Assembly (NCBI GenBank): GCA_020636745.1 | Contig: JACJXH010000001.1 | Location: forward strand, 372,001 to 436,000 | Length of the DNA stretch: 64,000 nt | DNA from: Lentimicrobiaceae bacterium | Lineage (GTDB): Bacteria; Bacteroidota; Bacteroidia; Bacteroidales; Lentimicrobiaceae | Reading direction: 5' to 3' | Shown: positions 24,280 through 33,628 of the stretch, piece by piece | How the letters are laid out: the number at the start of each line of letters is the position of its first letter | How positions within the stretch are numbered: position 1 is the stretch's first letter | Notes under the pieces: generated by a model | Told to the model about the DNA's origin: nothing | The model's database searches: none | The model's input: only the letters and a program-made list of their open reading frames with translations | Position numbers and translations under genes: made by a program

Positions 24280-25641
24280 TTACCCTTCAATATCGTAAAG
24301 TTTCATTTTATTATAGAGCGTTTTGCGATCAATATTCAAAAGTCGTGCAGCCTTTGTTTTGTTGAAGTGGGTTTTTTCCAGAACACTTATGATGGTTTGT
24401 TTTTCGTGTGTTTCTGCCAGTGATTTAAGGTCGGTAGTGCTTTTAGAACCATTATTGACGGCCTGAGCAGGCTTTGTGAGGATTTCAGCCGGGAGATTGT
24501 TTATGGTTACATAATCGGTGGTTGCAAACAATACACTCCTCTTTATTACATTCTTCATCTCCCTGATGTTGCCGGGCCACGGGTAGGCAAGTAGTTTTTG
24601 GATGACTTCTTTGTCAAAACCTGTCACATTTTTGTTTAGTTCCTGATTGGCAGACTGTAAAAAATAATGAGCGAATTGCAGAATATCTTCTCCTCGCTGC
24701 CTTAAAGCCGGTACAGTTATTTTAAATTCATTAAGCCGGTGAAACAAATCTTCTCTGAAACTTCCTTTTTGAACATTGGCTGCCAAATCTTCGTTGGTTG
24801 CAACAATAATTCTAACATCCACGTCCACATCTTTGATACTTCCAATTTTTCTGACCTTGCGCTCCTGTGTTGCTCTTAATAGTTTGAGCTGGTTTTCGTA
24901 GGATAAATTTCCTATTTCATCCAGAAAAAGTGTTCCTCCGTTTGCTTGCTGAAACTGACCTTCTTTGTCAGCATGAGCATCGGTAAATGAACCTTTGGTA
25001 TGTCCGAAAAGCTCGCTTGCTGCAAGTTCATTGGTTAATGCGCCGCAGTCAACTGCTACAAATGGCTTGTTGTGTCTGTGGCTTTTTGTGTGAATCATTC
25101 TGGCTACATACTCTTTGCCAGTTCCACTTTCGCCCTGTATAATAACCGACATATCTGTGGTAGAAACCAGTGAAATATATTGTTCAACCAATAATGAAGT
25201 TTCACTGGTGCCTCTTAAATAGTTGTAGCTTCCCGGAAGGGCTTCTGTTCTGATTCCAATCTTTTGAACAGATGCTGACTTGGGCTTGCCAATGGCTTTA
25301 TTAACTGTAAGTAACAGTTCGTCAGGGTTTACCGGTTTGGTGATATAATCAAAAGCTCCTGACTTAATGGCAGTTACAGCTGAACGTATATCTCCGTAAC
25401 GGGTCATAAGAATGGCTGGAACTCCCGGCGCAATGGTTTTTAACTCATTCATCAATACAAGCCCGTCAAAGTCGGGTAAACGGTAATCTGTCAGAATAAT
25501 GTCAAATGGCTGCTCTTTTGCAGCTTTCATGGCACTACCTGCACTGAATACTTCTTTTACTTCAAACCCTTTGTTGCCTAAATATGATTTGAGCATCAGA
25601 CAAAAGGTTGGATCATCATCAACAATTAATACCTTATACAT
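24280..25641 (-). CDS. Sigma-54-dependent response regulator (NtrC family)
   Basis: Phosphorylation-controlled activator of sigma-54 promoters, 453 residues. Receiver domain (1-115) with VDDDPTF, the phospho-Asp in ILTDYRLPDFDG and Lys in YITKPV; AAA+ domain with Walker A GESGTGKE, GAFTGA loop seen as GHTKGSFTDA, Walker B GGTLFLDEIG, and VRIIVATNEDL; C-terminal Fis-type HTH (about 410-450, KTKAARLLNIDRKTLYNKM). The sigma-54 contact loop has S in place of A (GSFTDA), a mild variant. It is convergent with the hybrid kinase, probably its partner. Confidence 0.93.
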   Translation of the reverse strand: MYKVLIVDDDPTFCLMLKSYLGNKGFEVKEVFSAGSAMKAAKEQPFDIILTDYRLPDFDGLVLMNELKTIAPGVPAILMTRYGDIRSAVTAIKSGAFDYITKPVNPDELLLTVNKAIGKPKSASVQKIGIRTEALPGSYNYLRGTSETSLLVEQYISLVSTTDMSVIIQGESGTGKEYVARMIHTKSHRHNKPFVAVDCGALTNELAASELFGHTKGSFTDAHADKEGQFQQANGGTLFLDEIGNLSYENQLKLLRATQERKVRKIGSIKDVDVDVRIIVATNEDLAANVQKGSFREDLFHRLNEFKITVPALRQRGEDILQFAHYFLQSANQELNKNVTGFDKEVIQKLLAYPWPGNIREMKNVIKRSVLFATTDYVTINNLPAEILTKPAQAVNNGSKSTTDLKSLAETHEKQTIISVLEKTHFNKTKAARLLNIDRKTLYNKMKLYDIEG

Positions 25642-25906
25642 ACCTGGTAAATATCATGGTATTGATTTAACAAACAGACTGGTCAAAAGTTGCCGTCAAA
25701 GTGAACGGTCCTTTAACATTGATGTGCTAACAAGCGCCAGTGATGAATGATTAAACTTACATAAATATTTGTAATGTGCAGTAATTCAGTCGCTAGTGCG
25801 GAAATTGCGCTCAAATGACAAATTGACTGATTGGCTGATTTAAATTTTCCATAAGTTTACTGCTGATTACACCAGCCATTCTTATGTATCATTTCATTCA
25901 GGTTAT

Positions 25907-28498
25907 ATGACTTCGTTACGGTTTTACTTTCTTGTGTGCACACTTTTAATCCAGCAATTTGTTGTTGCACAGCAATCTTTAAGTTCAAAACAAATTTCAG
26001 GGAACTGGCAGTTTCGGCAGGTAGCAACACCTGACTGGATGCCTGCAACTGTTCCGGGTACTGTTCATACCGATTTAATGGCTGCAGGTAAGATTGAAGA
26101 TCCATTTTACAGGCTGAATGAGCGGGATGTTCAATGGATTGATAAGGTAAACTGGGAGTATAAAACCAACTTTAATATTGATTCCCGCGATGCAGCGATG
26201 CAAAATATACAGCTTGTTTTTGAGGGGCTTGATACATGGGCTGACGTTTTTTTAAACAACCAGCTGATTTTGAATGCTGACAATATGTTTGTTGTATGGA
26301 GGGTAGATGTAAAGGGATTTTTGAAGGAAGGGGATAATGAACTCCGGATTGTTTTTCACTCTCCTTTGATGAAAGGACTGGCCAGGCAGGAAGCTTTTGG
26401 ATTTCCATTGCCGGCATCCAATGATCAATCGGCCGCCGGAGGGATGGGGAAAAACCAGGTAAGTGTTTTCAGCCGAAAGGCGGGATATCATTTTGGCTGG
26501 GATTGGGGTCCCCGCCTGGTTACTTCTGGTATTTGGCGCCCAGTTTATCTTGAATTATGGAACGATTGCCGAATAACTGATCTTAACATAATTCAAAACC
26601 GTGTAACTAAAAAGTCAGCAGAACTGACTGCCGAAGTTCATGTAGAATCATCCTTAGAAATGGACTTTCTCCTAAATCTTATGGTTGACAACAACCCGAT
26701 AGCTACTAAAAGTGTGCACGTGTTGCCGGGAAAAAGCAGCCATCAGCTGAGTTTTAATATTGCTGAACCCCGAATCTGGTGGCCTAATGGCTTGGGGAAT
26801 CAGCCTTTATACAGGATTTCAGCAGCTTTAACCACCGGTCAATCTCAATTGGATTTCCAATCGGCAGTTATTGGTCTGAGAACAATAAAGCTTGTGAGGA
26901 AGCCTGATAACAAAGGGAATGGTGAGAGCTTTTATTTTGAAGTGAATGGTCGTCCTGTATTTGCAAAAGGGGCCAATTATATTCCAAATGATGTATTCCT
27001 AACCCGCGTTAAGCCTGAAACCTATGAATTTATAGTTAAATCAGCCGCCGAGGCCCATATGAATATGCTCAGGGTGTGGGGAGGAGGTGTTTATGAAAGC
27101 AATCTTTTTTATGACCTCTGTGATAAATATGGCATAATGGTTTGGCAGGACTTTATGTTTGCTTGTAGCATGTATCCCGGTGATGCTGATTTTCTGAATA
27201 GTATTCGCCATGAGGCTGAGGATAATGTAAAACGGTTGCGTAATCATGCCTGCATGGCTTTATGGTGTGGCAATAATGAAATTGAAACTGCCTGGGCGCA
27301 GGGATTTGAAGATAAAGGCTGGGGCTGGAAGAAGGATTATAATTCAAGTCAACGTGAAGTGATTTGGAAAGCATACGATACTATTTTTCATCATATTCTG
27401 CCCGATGTGGTTGACCATTATGCCCATAACCAGCCATACTGGCATTCGTCCCCATCAGCGGGAATGTATAAACTGGCGTCTTATGAAAATAATTCAGGCG
27501 ATATGCATTATTGGGGTGTCTGGCATGGATTACATCCTTTTGATGATTTTAAAAAATATAAGGCACGATTCATGAGCGAGTATGGCTTTCAATCATTTCC
27601 TGAATTCAATAGCGTAAAGAAATATACGCTGCCTGCCGATTGGAATATAGAATCTGAAGTTATGGCATCGCATCAGCGCAGCGGTATTGGCAATCTGAGA
27701 ATCAAACAATATATGGCTCTGGATTATCAGATTCCCGATGATTTTGAACAGTTTCTTTATGTAGGACAACTTTTACAGGCCGAAGCCATAAAACTTGCAC
27801 TTAAAACACACAGGAGCGATATGCTTTATTGTATGGGCTCGTTGTACTGGCAGTTAAATGATTGCTGGCCGGTGGCTTCCTGGTCGGGTATCGATTATTA
27901 TGGTCAGTGGAAAGCGCTGCATTATTTTGCCAAAGAAGCCTGTAAAAACGAAATTATAAGTGTGTCTATTGCTGATGATAAACTGGTCATTCATGGTGTC
28001 TCAGATTTGCCTGAGAAAACAAGTGCTGTGCTCAGGTTAAATCTGATGGATTTTTCAGGGCTTTCTGTTTGGAATCGCTCGGTTAAAGTGTCTCTGAATG
28101 CAAATGGTTCTCATGAAATTTTCAGCATTGACCTAAAGGATTTGCCTTTGAATTATCGCGAAAATAAACTGGTTCTTTCAGCCACCCTGGTTTCAGGAAA
28201 AAGAGAAATTGATAAAGAGTGTTTTTATTTTGTAAAGCCTGCAGCACTTCAACTCCCTGTTCCAAATGTTAAAACACGCATTAGCCCGAAGGACGGCCTG
28301 TTTGTTATAGAAGTGTCGACAGATAAATTATGTAAAAATCTGATGCTGATTAGCGACAATACTGACGCTCAGTTTTCTGACAATTTTTTCGATATGTTGC
28401 CTGGTGAAACCAGATTGATTACCTGTAAAGCAAATGTCAGTTGGGAAGAATTTGAAAAGGGATTCAGGTTTATTCACCTGAAACAAACGATGAAGTAG
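25907..28498 (+). CDS. Beta-mannosidase, glycoside hydrolase family 2
   Basis: Exported exo-enzyme that removes terminal beta-mannose, 863 residues. A signal peptide (MTSLRFYFLVCTLLIQQFVVAQ) is followed by the GH2 sugar-binding domain (WMPATVPGTVHTDLMAAGKI and DPFYRLNE), the jelly-roll/Ig domain, and the TIM barrel. The acid/base Glu lies in WCGNNEIETAW and the nucleophile Glu in SEYGFQSFPE. FHFGWDWGPRL-like sequence (YHFGWDWGPRL) is typical for beta-mannosidases. No PUL (SusCD) genes are next to it. The start ATG 25907 opens the signal peptide. Confidence 0.93.
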   Translation: MTSLRFYFLVCTLLIQQFVVAQQSLSSKQISGNWQFRQVATPDWMPATVPGTVHTDLMAAGKIEDPFYRLNERDVQWIDKVNWEYKTNFNIDSRDAAMQNIQLVFEGLDTWADVFLNNQLILNADNMFVVWRVDVKGFLKEGDNELRIVFHSPLMKGLARQEAFGFPLPASNDQSAAGGMGKNQVSVFSRKAGYHFGWDWGPRLVTSGIWRPVYLELWNDCRITDLNIIQNRVTKKSAELTAEVHVESSLEMDFLLNLMVDNNPIATKSVHVLPGKSSHQLSFNIAEPRIWWPNGLGNQPLYRISAALTTGQSQLDFQSAVIGLRTIKLVRKPDNKGNGESFYFEVNGRPVFAKGANYIPNDVFLTRVKPETYEFIVKSAAEAHMNMLRVWGGGVYESNLFYDLCDKYGIMVWQDFMFACSMYPGDADFLNSIRHEAEDNVKRLRNHACMALWCGNNEIETAWAQGFEDKGWGWKKDYNSSQREVIWKAYDTIFHHILPDVVDHYAHNQPYWHSSPSAGMYKLASYENNSGDMHYWGVWHGLHPFDDFKKYKARFMSEYGFQSFPEFNSVKKYTLPADWNIESEVMASHQRSGIGNLRIKQYMALDYQIPDDFEQFLYVGQLLQAEAIKLALKTHRSDMLYCMGSLYWQLNDCWPVASWSGIDYYGQWKALHYFAKEACKNEIISVSIADDKLVIHGVSDLPEKTSAVLRLNLMDFSGLSVWNRSVKVSLNANGSHEIFSIDLKDLPLNYRENKLVLSATLVSGKREIDKECFYFVKPAALQLPVPNVKTRISPKDGLFVIEVSTDKLCKNLMLISDNTDAQFSDNFFDMLPGETRLITCKANVSWEEFEKGFRFIHLKQTMK

Positions 28499-28524
28499 AA
28501 AACAGTTTTACGGCAATAGTTTCG

Positions 28525-29982
28525 CTATAATTTTACAAGTTTTTTTGTGATAGACTGATTTGAGGTTGAGAACCTGAGAATGAGCAGGCCCTTATTTAAA
28601 TGGCTTAAATCCAGTTGGGCAGAATTGCCACTGAGTGAAAAGGACGTTACTTCCCTGCCTGAAGTGTCCAGAATCTGAAGGCTGTATTTATTGGTGTTCC
28701 CCCGAAAACGGATATTGATTTTATCTCTGATCGGATTGGGAAAGACTGAAATCAATTCGTCTGAAGGGTCATTTGGTTGTAACTCTGTATTTACTGTATA
28801 TTCAAGAGGTACTCCCCATTCATTGCCATTTTTTTTGAAATATACCAATTCGCTCAGGCTGGTTTCAAACACTTCTTGACAATAAAAGTAAGGCCCGCCA
28901 AGTCCATCATAATAATCATAGTTGGTAAAACATCCATCAGCAATCATATAACGATAGCAGGTGTCATTTTCCCAGCCGTAAGAAATGCCGGGACCCCCGT
29001 CTAAAGCTTTTACTACTCCATGCACATTCTCTTTCATTATAGTGGTCATGAAAATTTCACTACTATAAAAGTTATTGGCCATTCCCGGAAGCAGATCAAA
29101 TTCGGGATTGGGGTATATTTTTTGCAGAAGTGTATCAATTCTGGCAGTAAAGGTGTTGTTTCCATAGCCTGAAATGGACGATTTAAGCTTTTGTTCAGTA
29201 TGGTAAATGATCGTGTCTCCGGAAATGATTCTATCGAGAAACCGCGTAATTGTTTCATTCCTCATTGAATAATAAATGGAAGTATATTCATAAACGGTGT
29301 GAAGTTCATCGCCGGGCTGGTGATTGTTTACTTCTTTCCAGGTGAGATTTTGTATACCCGTAGCCGGACTGTCGAATCCGCATAACGTCAATGCATCCAA
29401 TTGCTGCATGATATAGCCCAGCGTAATATCAGGGAAGTTGAAGAAGTTTAATGTTTTGATAATTCCGTGATTTTTTGAAAGGAGGAGGCTGAAGTTGTTT
29501 ATCTCGTGATTAACGGGCTCTCCGTTGCTATTCAGCGCCTGAAATGAGATGGTTTTTACAGAATCTGTCAAGGCCAAAATGGTGTCAGTTCCCAATGCGG
29601 TGATGCCTGCCCTGATACTAAGTTCCGGCCGTGAAAAACAAATCCATTCCTCATTTAGGCCAGCCAAAGGCTTTATAAAAATGGGCTGACTGTATGCATT
29701 GTAAAAAACTGTTTCTCCTTCTGATGTTAGGGTGACTTTGTCGCCCATCCATGAGGAACCTTCAATGTCAAAACAATCCCAGCTCTTTTGCTGAAGATTT
29801 TTTAGCAGAAAAAAAGTGGTGTCAGATGCAAGTATTTTCAAGGAATCTACCCGTAAACCAAAAATAGTCCCGTTTGTGTTTTTGTAAAGGGCGGTTACTT
29901 CGGGTTGTAATACCTTGTAGTTTTGGCCATTTGCAGCTAATGTAACAGCGAGGGTAATAAGTGCCGTAAGCAATTTGCTCAT
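28525..29982 (-). CDS. Secreted protein with type IX secretion sorting domain
   Basis: Exported 485-residue protein of unknown function. Signal peptide MSKLLTALITLAVTLAANGQ. The body is beta-rich with many acidic and aromatic residues and no catalytic motif that I recognise. The last 80 residues form a T9SS type A C-terminal domain: VFPNPIRDKINIRF, then YSLQILDTSGREV and LNKGLLILRFSTSN, ending KKLVKL. Known function of this domain is export across the outer membrane by the Por system and, usually, attachment to the cell surface. It is convergent with the beta-mannosidase gene. Confidence 0.85.
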   Translation of the reverse strand: MSKLLTALITLAVTLAANGQNYKVLQPEVTALYKNTNGTIFGLRVDSLKILASDTTFFLLKNLQQKSWDCFDIEGSSWMGDKVTLTSEGETVFYNAYSQPIFIKPLAGLNEEWICFSRPELSIRAGITALGTDTILALTDSVKTISFQALNSNGEPVNHEINNFSLLLSKNHGIIKTLNFFNFPDITLGYIMQQLDALTLCGFDSPATGIQNLTWKEVNNHQPGDELHTVYEYTSIYYSMRNETITRFLDRIISGDTIIYHTEQKLKSSISGYGNNTFTARIDTLLQKIYPNPEFDLLPGMANNFYSSEIFMTTIMKENVHGVVKALDGGPGISYGWENDTCYRYMIADGCFTNYDYYDGLGGPYFYCQEVFETSLSELVYFKKNGNEWGVPLEYTVNTELQPNDPSDELISVFPNPIRDKINIRFRGNTNKYSLQILDTSGREVTSFSLSGNSAQLDLSHLNKGLLILRFSTSNQSITKKLVKL

Positions 29983-30147
29983 GAAGGGTGATTTATTTCA
30001 ATAAATGTTTACTCAAAGTTAATGATTTTATTACCCGGGGCGTTACCGGGGCGTTATTTTATGAATGAATGATGTTGAGCAAACGACTTGTTGCTTTAAT
30101 TGGTTTTACGCGCTAATAGATTGGTAAAGTTAATATTATGTTAATGT

Positions 30148-30180
30148 TTTGTTTGGAAGGGTAGTATGATATTATCTTTG
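30148..30180 (+). promoter_or_regulatory. Bacteroidota-type promoter before 30222
   Basis: TTTG (30148-30151), 21-bp spacer and TATCTTTG (30173-30180), which fit TTTG-N19/21-TAnnTTTG. The gene starts 41 bp downstream. Confidence 0.7.
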
Positions 30181-30221
30181 TTTAAATCAGTTCCAAATAA
30201 GTATTCACAAAATCAGGGAAA

Positions 30222-30680
30222 ATGAAAAAGTTTATTTATGCAACAGCAGTTGGTTTCTTGTTGTGCTTTTTGGCAACACCTCTCAACCTTAGGGCACAAT
30301 CTGATTTGTATGAACAGGGAACTGTTTGGGAATTGACTTTTGTTAAACTGAAAGCCAATATGGGAGACGATTATCTGAAAGGCCTGAGCAAAACCTGGAA
30401 ATCATCCATGGATATGTTGGTGAAAGAGAATTTAATCAAGTCCTATAAGATTTTGATGGGGAGTGCAGCCAATAAATCGGACTTTGATCTTTTATTGATG
30501 GTTGAACATGAAAATTTAGCTTCATTTGATCCCGATCCTGCAAGAGATAAGAAAATAATGGATTTGGAGAAGAAAATTATGGATGGAATGGGTGATGAGT
30601 ACAAAAAAACAATTGTTAATTATGAAACCCTGCGTGAAATTACCGGGAATAAAATGATGAGAGAGATTTTTTTAAAATAG
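30222..30680 (+). CDS. Hypothetical exported protein
   Basis: Exported protein of 152 residues with a clear signal peptide (MKKFIYATAVGFLLCFLATP, cut near LRA-QS). The mature part is helical, begins GTVWELTFVKLKANMGDDYLKGLSKTWK, and has Met- and Lys-rich segments (MDLEKKIMDGMGDEYKK). The early LTFVKLKAN and later LLLMVEHENLASF suggest a ferredoxin-like alpha/beta fold of the dimeric barrel type, but that is only a feeling from the pattern. A good promoter precedes it and a terminator follows. Function unknown. Confidence 0.75.
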   Translation: MKKFIYATAVGFLLCFLATPLNLRAQSDLYEQGTVWELTFVKLKANMGDDYLKGLSKTWKSSMDMLVKENLIKSYKILMGSAANKSDFDLLLMVEHENLASFDPDPARDKKIMDLEKKIMDGMGDEYKKTIVNYETLREITGNKMMREIFLK

Positions 30681-30711
30681 TGCTTGTTTTTAGTTTTAGT
30701 GTTAGTGATAT

Positions 30712-30749
30712 AACTGCGGGAGCCTTTAACGGCAAAGGCAACCGCAGTT
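30712..30749. terminator. Terminator between 30680 and 30770
   Basis: Outer stem AACTGCGG (30712-30719) with CCGCAGTT (30742-30749) and inner stem GCCTTT/AAAGGC, followed by TTATTTAT. It separates two convergent genes. Confidence 0.78.
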
Positions 30750-30769
30750 TTATTTATCATAGATGAAAT

Positions 30770-32179
30770 TTATTTTTCGGGCGTAGCCTGATGGTGTTTT
30801 ATCAGAGGAATGCTAAAACAGAAAGTGCTGCCACTGCTTGATGTACTTTCCAGTTTGATTTTTCCACCGTTTTTGTTTATAAAATCCTGACAGAGAATCA
30901 ACCCCAAGCCAGTTCCTTTCTCGCCTTTGGTTCCTGAAGTTGAAAAGTTCTGGTTGCTGAATAACAAGCCAATTTGCTCAACAGGAATTCCTGTTCCGTT
31001 ATCCTGAATGTAAATATATAAGAAGGACTCATTCAGTTTGCTGTAAATGTGTATTTTACCTTCTGTTTTTGAAAATTTTATGGCATTTGATATTAAGTTG
31101 CGAATAACAACAGCAATCATACTTTTGTCTGCCAGGACAATCGAACCTATATCGACCTGGTTTGAAATATCCAGACTTTTACCTTTTATCTGGCTGTGAT
31201 AGAGCTGAATAATTTCATTTAAAAGGTTGGCAATGTCAAATTCTTCCCGTTTTATAATATTACCTTTTAAATTGCTGTATGACCAGCTTAGCAAATTTTC
31301 CAGCAAATCGTTGGTTAAACTGGTTTGTTTTGAAAGCTCCGGTAAGATATCCTTAAAATCTGTTTCAGTTATATCCTGCTTTTGCAACATCTTAAGTATT
31401 TCGTCAAGATTTGACAGTGGACCTCTGAGATCGTGCGAAATAATGGAGAATAGTTTGTCTTTTGTTTGATTGGCTTCACTTAACTCATTCGCAATTATTT
31501 TAAGTTGAGCGTTTTGCATTTCCAGCTCTGTTTGTTGGTTGTTGATTGTCCATGATGCCCGGAATCTGACCAGGTAGTTTCTCCACAAAGTAAGGGATAG
31601 AAACCAACTGATAGAAATGATGGTAAATCCATTTACATAATTTGATAACCGGATTTCATGATTTAACTGAAAATGGTTCATTCCCAGAAAAAAAACCGTA
31701 AAAATCAGTAGGTAATAAATGGCAGAATATAAGGGGTTTATATAGATAATCATAGCGGCCATAAGGCAGACAATAACAAAAGGAGTGATTGCATTGGTTA
31801 CTGATTGATCAATTCCGGCAATGATTGTTCCCAGGAGCAGGATGATGAAAAATGTGATGTGAGGAATGGTTTTAGAAACCCTTAAATGAAAGAGTTTCTT
31901 TTTGTGGATGTAAAAAATGACAGAACCAATGATAAGGAATGAGATAAAAGCCAAAGAGTGAGCAATTATTATTCCTTTTCTCCATTTAAATTCCGCGGGC
32001 AGGGCTTCATCAATTTTATATAAAAAAAGCAGAATGTGAAAAAGTGTAACCGGTAACCCTAAATAGACCAGGAACGTTAAACGGCCCAGGTTGTTCTTTA
32101 ATATTTCATCTTTTCCCGATGATTTTTGATCGTCGGAGAAACTTAAATCTTTGAAAAAGTTTAAAATCAAATTCCTCAT
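30770..32179 (-). CDS. Membrane sensor histidine kinase
   Basis: Sensor kinase of 469 residues. The N-terminal part (about 30-200) has around six membrane helices with little soluble loop (for instance LTFLVYLGLPVTLFHILLFLY and IYYLLIFTVFFLGM), a 7TM-like sensor layout. A coiled segment leads to HisKA (LFSIISHDLRGPLSNL, phospho-His) and HATPase (LISNAIKFS, DNGTGIP, GTGLGLILCQDF). There is no adjacent response regulator. Start ATG 32179. A 404-bp non-coding stretch precedes it, before the divergent desaturase. Confidence 0.9.
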   Translation of the reverse strand: MRNLILNFFKDLSFSDDQKSSGKDEILKNNLGRLTFLVYLGLPVTLFHILLFLYKIDEALPAEFKWRKGIIIAHSLAFISFLIIGSVIFYIHKKKLFHLRVSKTIPHITFFIILLLGTIIAGIDQSVTNAITPFVIVCLMAAMIIYINPLYSAIYYLLIFTVFFLGMNHFQLNHEIRLSNYVNGFTIISISWFLSLTLWRNYLVRFRASWTINNQQTELEMQNAQLKIIANELSEANQTKDKLFSIISHDLRGPLSNLDEILKMLQKQDITETDFKDILPELSKQTSLTNDLLENLLSWSYSNLKGNIIKREEFDIANLLNEIIQLYHSQIKGKSLDISNQVDIGSIVLADKSMIAVVIRNLISNAIKFSKTEGKIHIYSKLNESFLYIYIQDNGTGIPVEQIGLLFSNQNFSTSGTKGEKGTGLGLILCQDFINKNGGKIKLESTSSSGSTFCFSIPLIKHHQATPEK

Positions 32180-32583
32180 TTAAAACCTTTTTCGGGTCTT
32201 TATTATTTGATAATTATTAATTTAAAGGTTGTTGCAAAAATACTATGCAAAAAATTAATGATAACCCTCCGGGTCAATCTTTGTGATAAATTTAATTCAA
32301 AAATAAACGATATTTCTCAATAATGTGTGATAAATGTTGGTGCGAAAATACTTGCCCTTTTCGTTGAGTGTTAAAGTGTTTGTGTTCAGTGTTGTAGTGT
32401 ATATTTATGTGCGTTCGAAAAATGAATTCTTAACGTGTTCTTGTAAATAAATGAGTATGCGATGATAGTTCAGATGGTCTTGGGCGGGGTGATGTTGTTA
32501 AATCTATACATCTGTTATTCAGTGGTTTTTATTATGTTGGATATTGAAATTTTGTAAGATTTTTAGTACTTTTGTAAGAAAAG
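32180..32583. other. Non-coding stretch between sensor kinase and desaturase
   Basis: 404 bp, AT-rich, with no open frame of note. A -7-like TACTTTTG lies at 32567-32574, ten bp before the desaturase ATG, but without a TTTG at the usual distance. Nothing else is recognised. Confidence 0.5.
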
Positions 32584-33588
32584 ATGCTTCCAAACAATCA
32601 TAAACCCAATGTTGATAAATCATGGTTAAAGCTGATTTCAGCTTATAAGACCCCGTCTGTCCGCAGCAGTATCTGGCAATTATTAAATACACTTATCCCT
32701 TACATAGGTTTGTGGATTTTAATGGTCTACCTTATAACCATCTCGTGGTGGTTGGTTTTGCCGGTATCTATTCTGGCTGCGGGCTTTACTGTAAGGTTGT
32801 TTATTATTTTTCATGATTGTGGTCATGGCGCTTTTTTTAAGTCGAAATCAGCTAACGATTTTGTAGGTATTATTCTGGGCATTCTTACATTCACCCCTTA
32901 TTTTCGCTGGCATCACGCACACTTAATTCATCACCGCACTGCCGGAAATCTTGATAAGCGTGGAGTGGGAGATGTATGGACCTTAACAGTAGACGAATAT
33001 AAAAGCCTGTCGCGAAACAAACGATGGATGTACAGGGTTTACCGTAATCCGCTGATAATGTTTGGGCTGGGTGCGGGTTTGGTCTTTTTGGTCATGAACC
33101 GGTTTACCCGAAAAGGATTCAATCGCAAAGAGCGTTTGAGTGTTTACATTACCAATTTGGGAATAGCGGGGCTGGCTACAGGAATTAGTTTGCTGATTGG
33201 GTTGAATTCCTACCTGTTGATTCAAATTCCTGTCATGTATTTTGCTGCTACTGCGGGCGTATTTCTTTTTTATGTGCAACACCAGTTTCCCGATGTACAC
33301 TGGTATCGCGATAATGAGTGGGACTATTCCACTGTGGCCATCAACGGGGCTTCATACCTTAAGTTCCCGGCACTCCTGCAGTGGTTTAGCGGAAATATAG
33401 GGTTTCACCATATTCATCATTTAAGCTCTAAAATCCCGAACTATAAACTGGAAAAATGTCATAAGGAAAATGAAGCCTTCCAAAAGGTAGTGCCTGTTAC
33501 ATTTCTGACAAGTATGAAGTCTTTGCGTTTGCGTTTGTGGGACGAGGAACGAAAACAATTGGTTACCTACCGTCAGGCCGCCGGTTAA
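32584..33588 (+). CDS. Membrane fatty acid desaturase
   Basis: Di-iron enzyme in the inner membrane that puts a double bond into acyl chains with O2 and electrons. The 334-residue product has several membrane helices and the three His boxes: HDCGH (77-81), HHAHLIHH (110-117), and HHIHH near residue 278. The layout fits the DesK/omega-6-type family. Because the reaction needs oxygen, its presence beside an oxygen-sensitive AOR suggests a microaerobic or fluctuating life style; this is inference. Start ATG 32584. It is convergent with the electron-transfer operon. Confidence 0.92.
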   Translation: MLPNNHKPNVDKSWLKLISAYKTPSVRSSIWQLLNTLIPYIGLWILMVYLITISWWLVLPVSILAAGFTVRLFIIFHDCGHGAFFKSKSANDFVGIILGILTFTPYFRWHHAHLIHHRTAGNLDKRGVGDVWTLTVDEYKSLSRNKRWMYRVYRNPLIMFGLGAGLVFLVMNRFTRKGFNRKERLSVYITNLGIAGLATGISLLIGLNSYLLIQIPVMYFAATAGVFLFYVQHQFPDVHWYRDNEWDYSTVAINGASYLKFPALLQWFSGNIGFHHIHHLSSKIPNYKLEKCHKENEAFQKVVPVTFLTSMKSLRLRLWDEERKQLVTYRQAAG

Positions 33589-33628
33589 ATTAATGCACTA
33601 TAGTGCTCCCCTTTTTGAATAATAAGTT

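Noticed and set aside
33595..33606. GCACTATAGTGC palindrome after the desaturase as terminator or operator
   Set aside because: Twelve-bp perfect palindrome without loop; too short for a terminator with no clear T-run directly after it, and only one copy seen.
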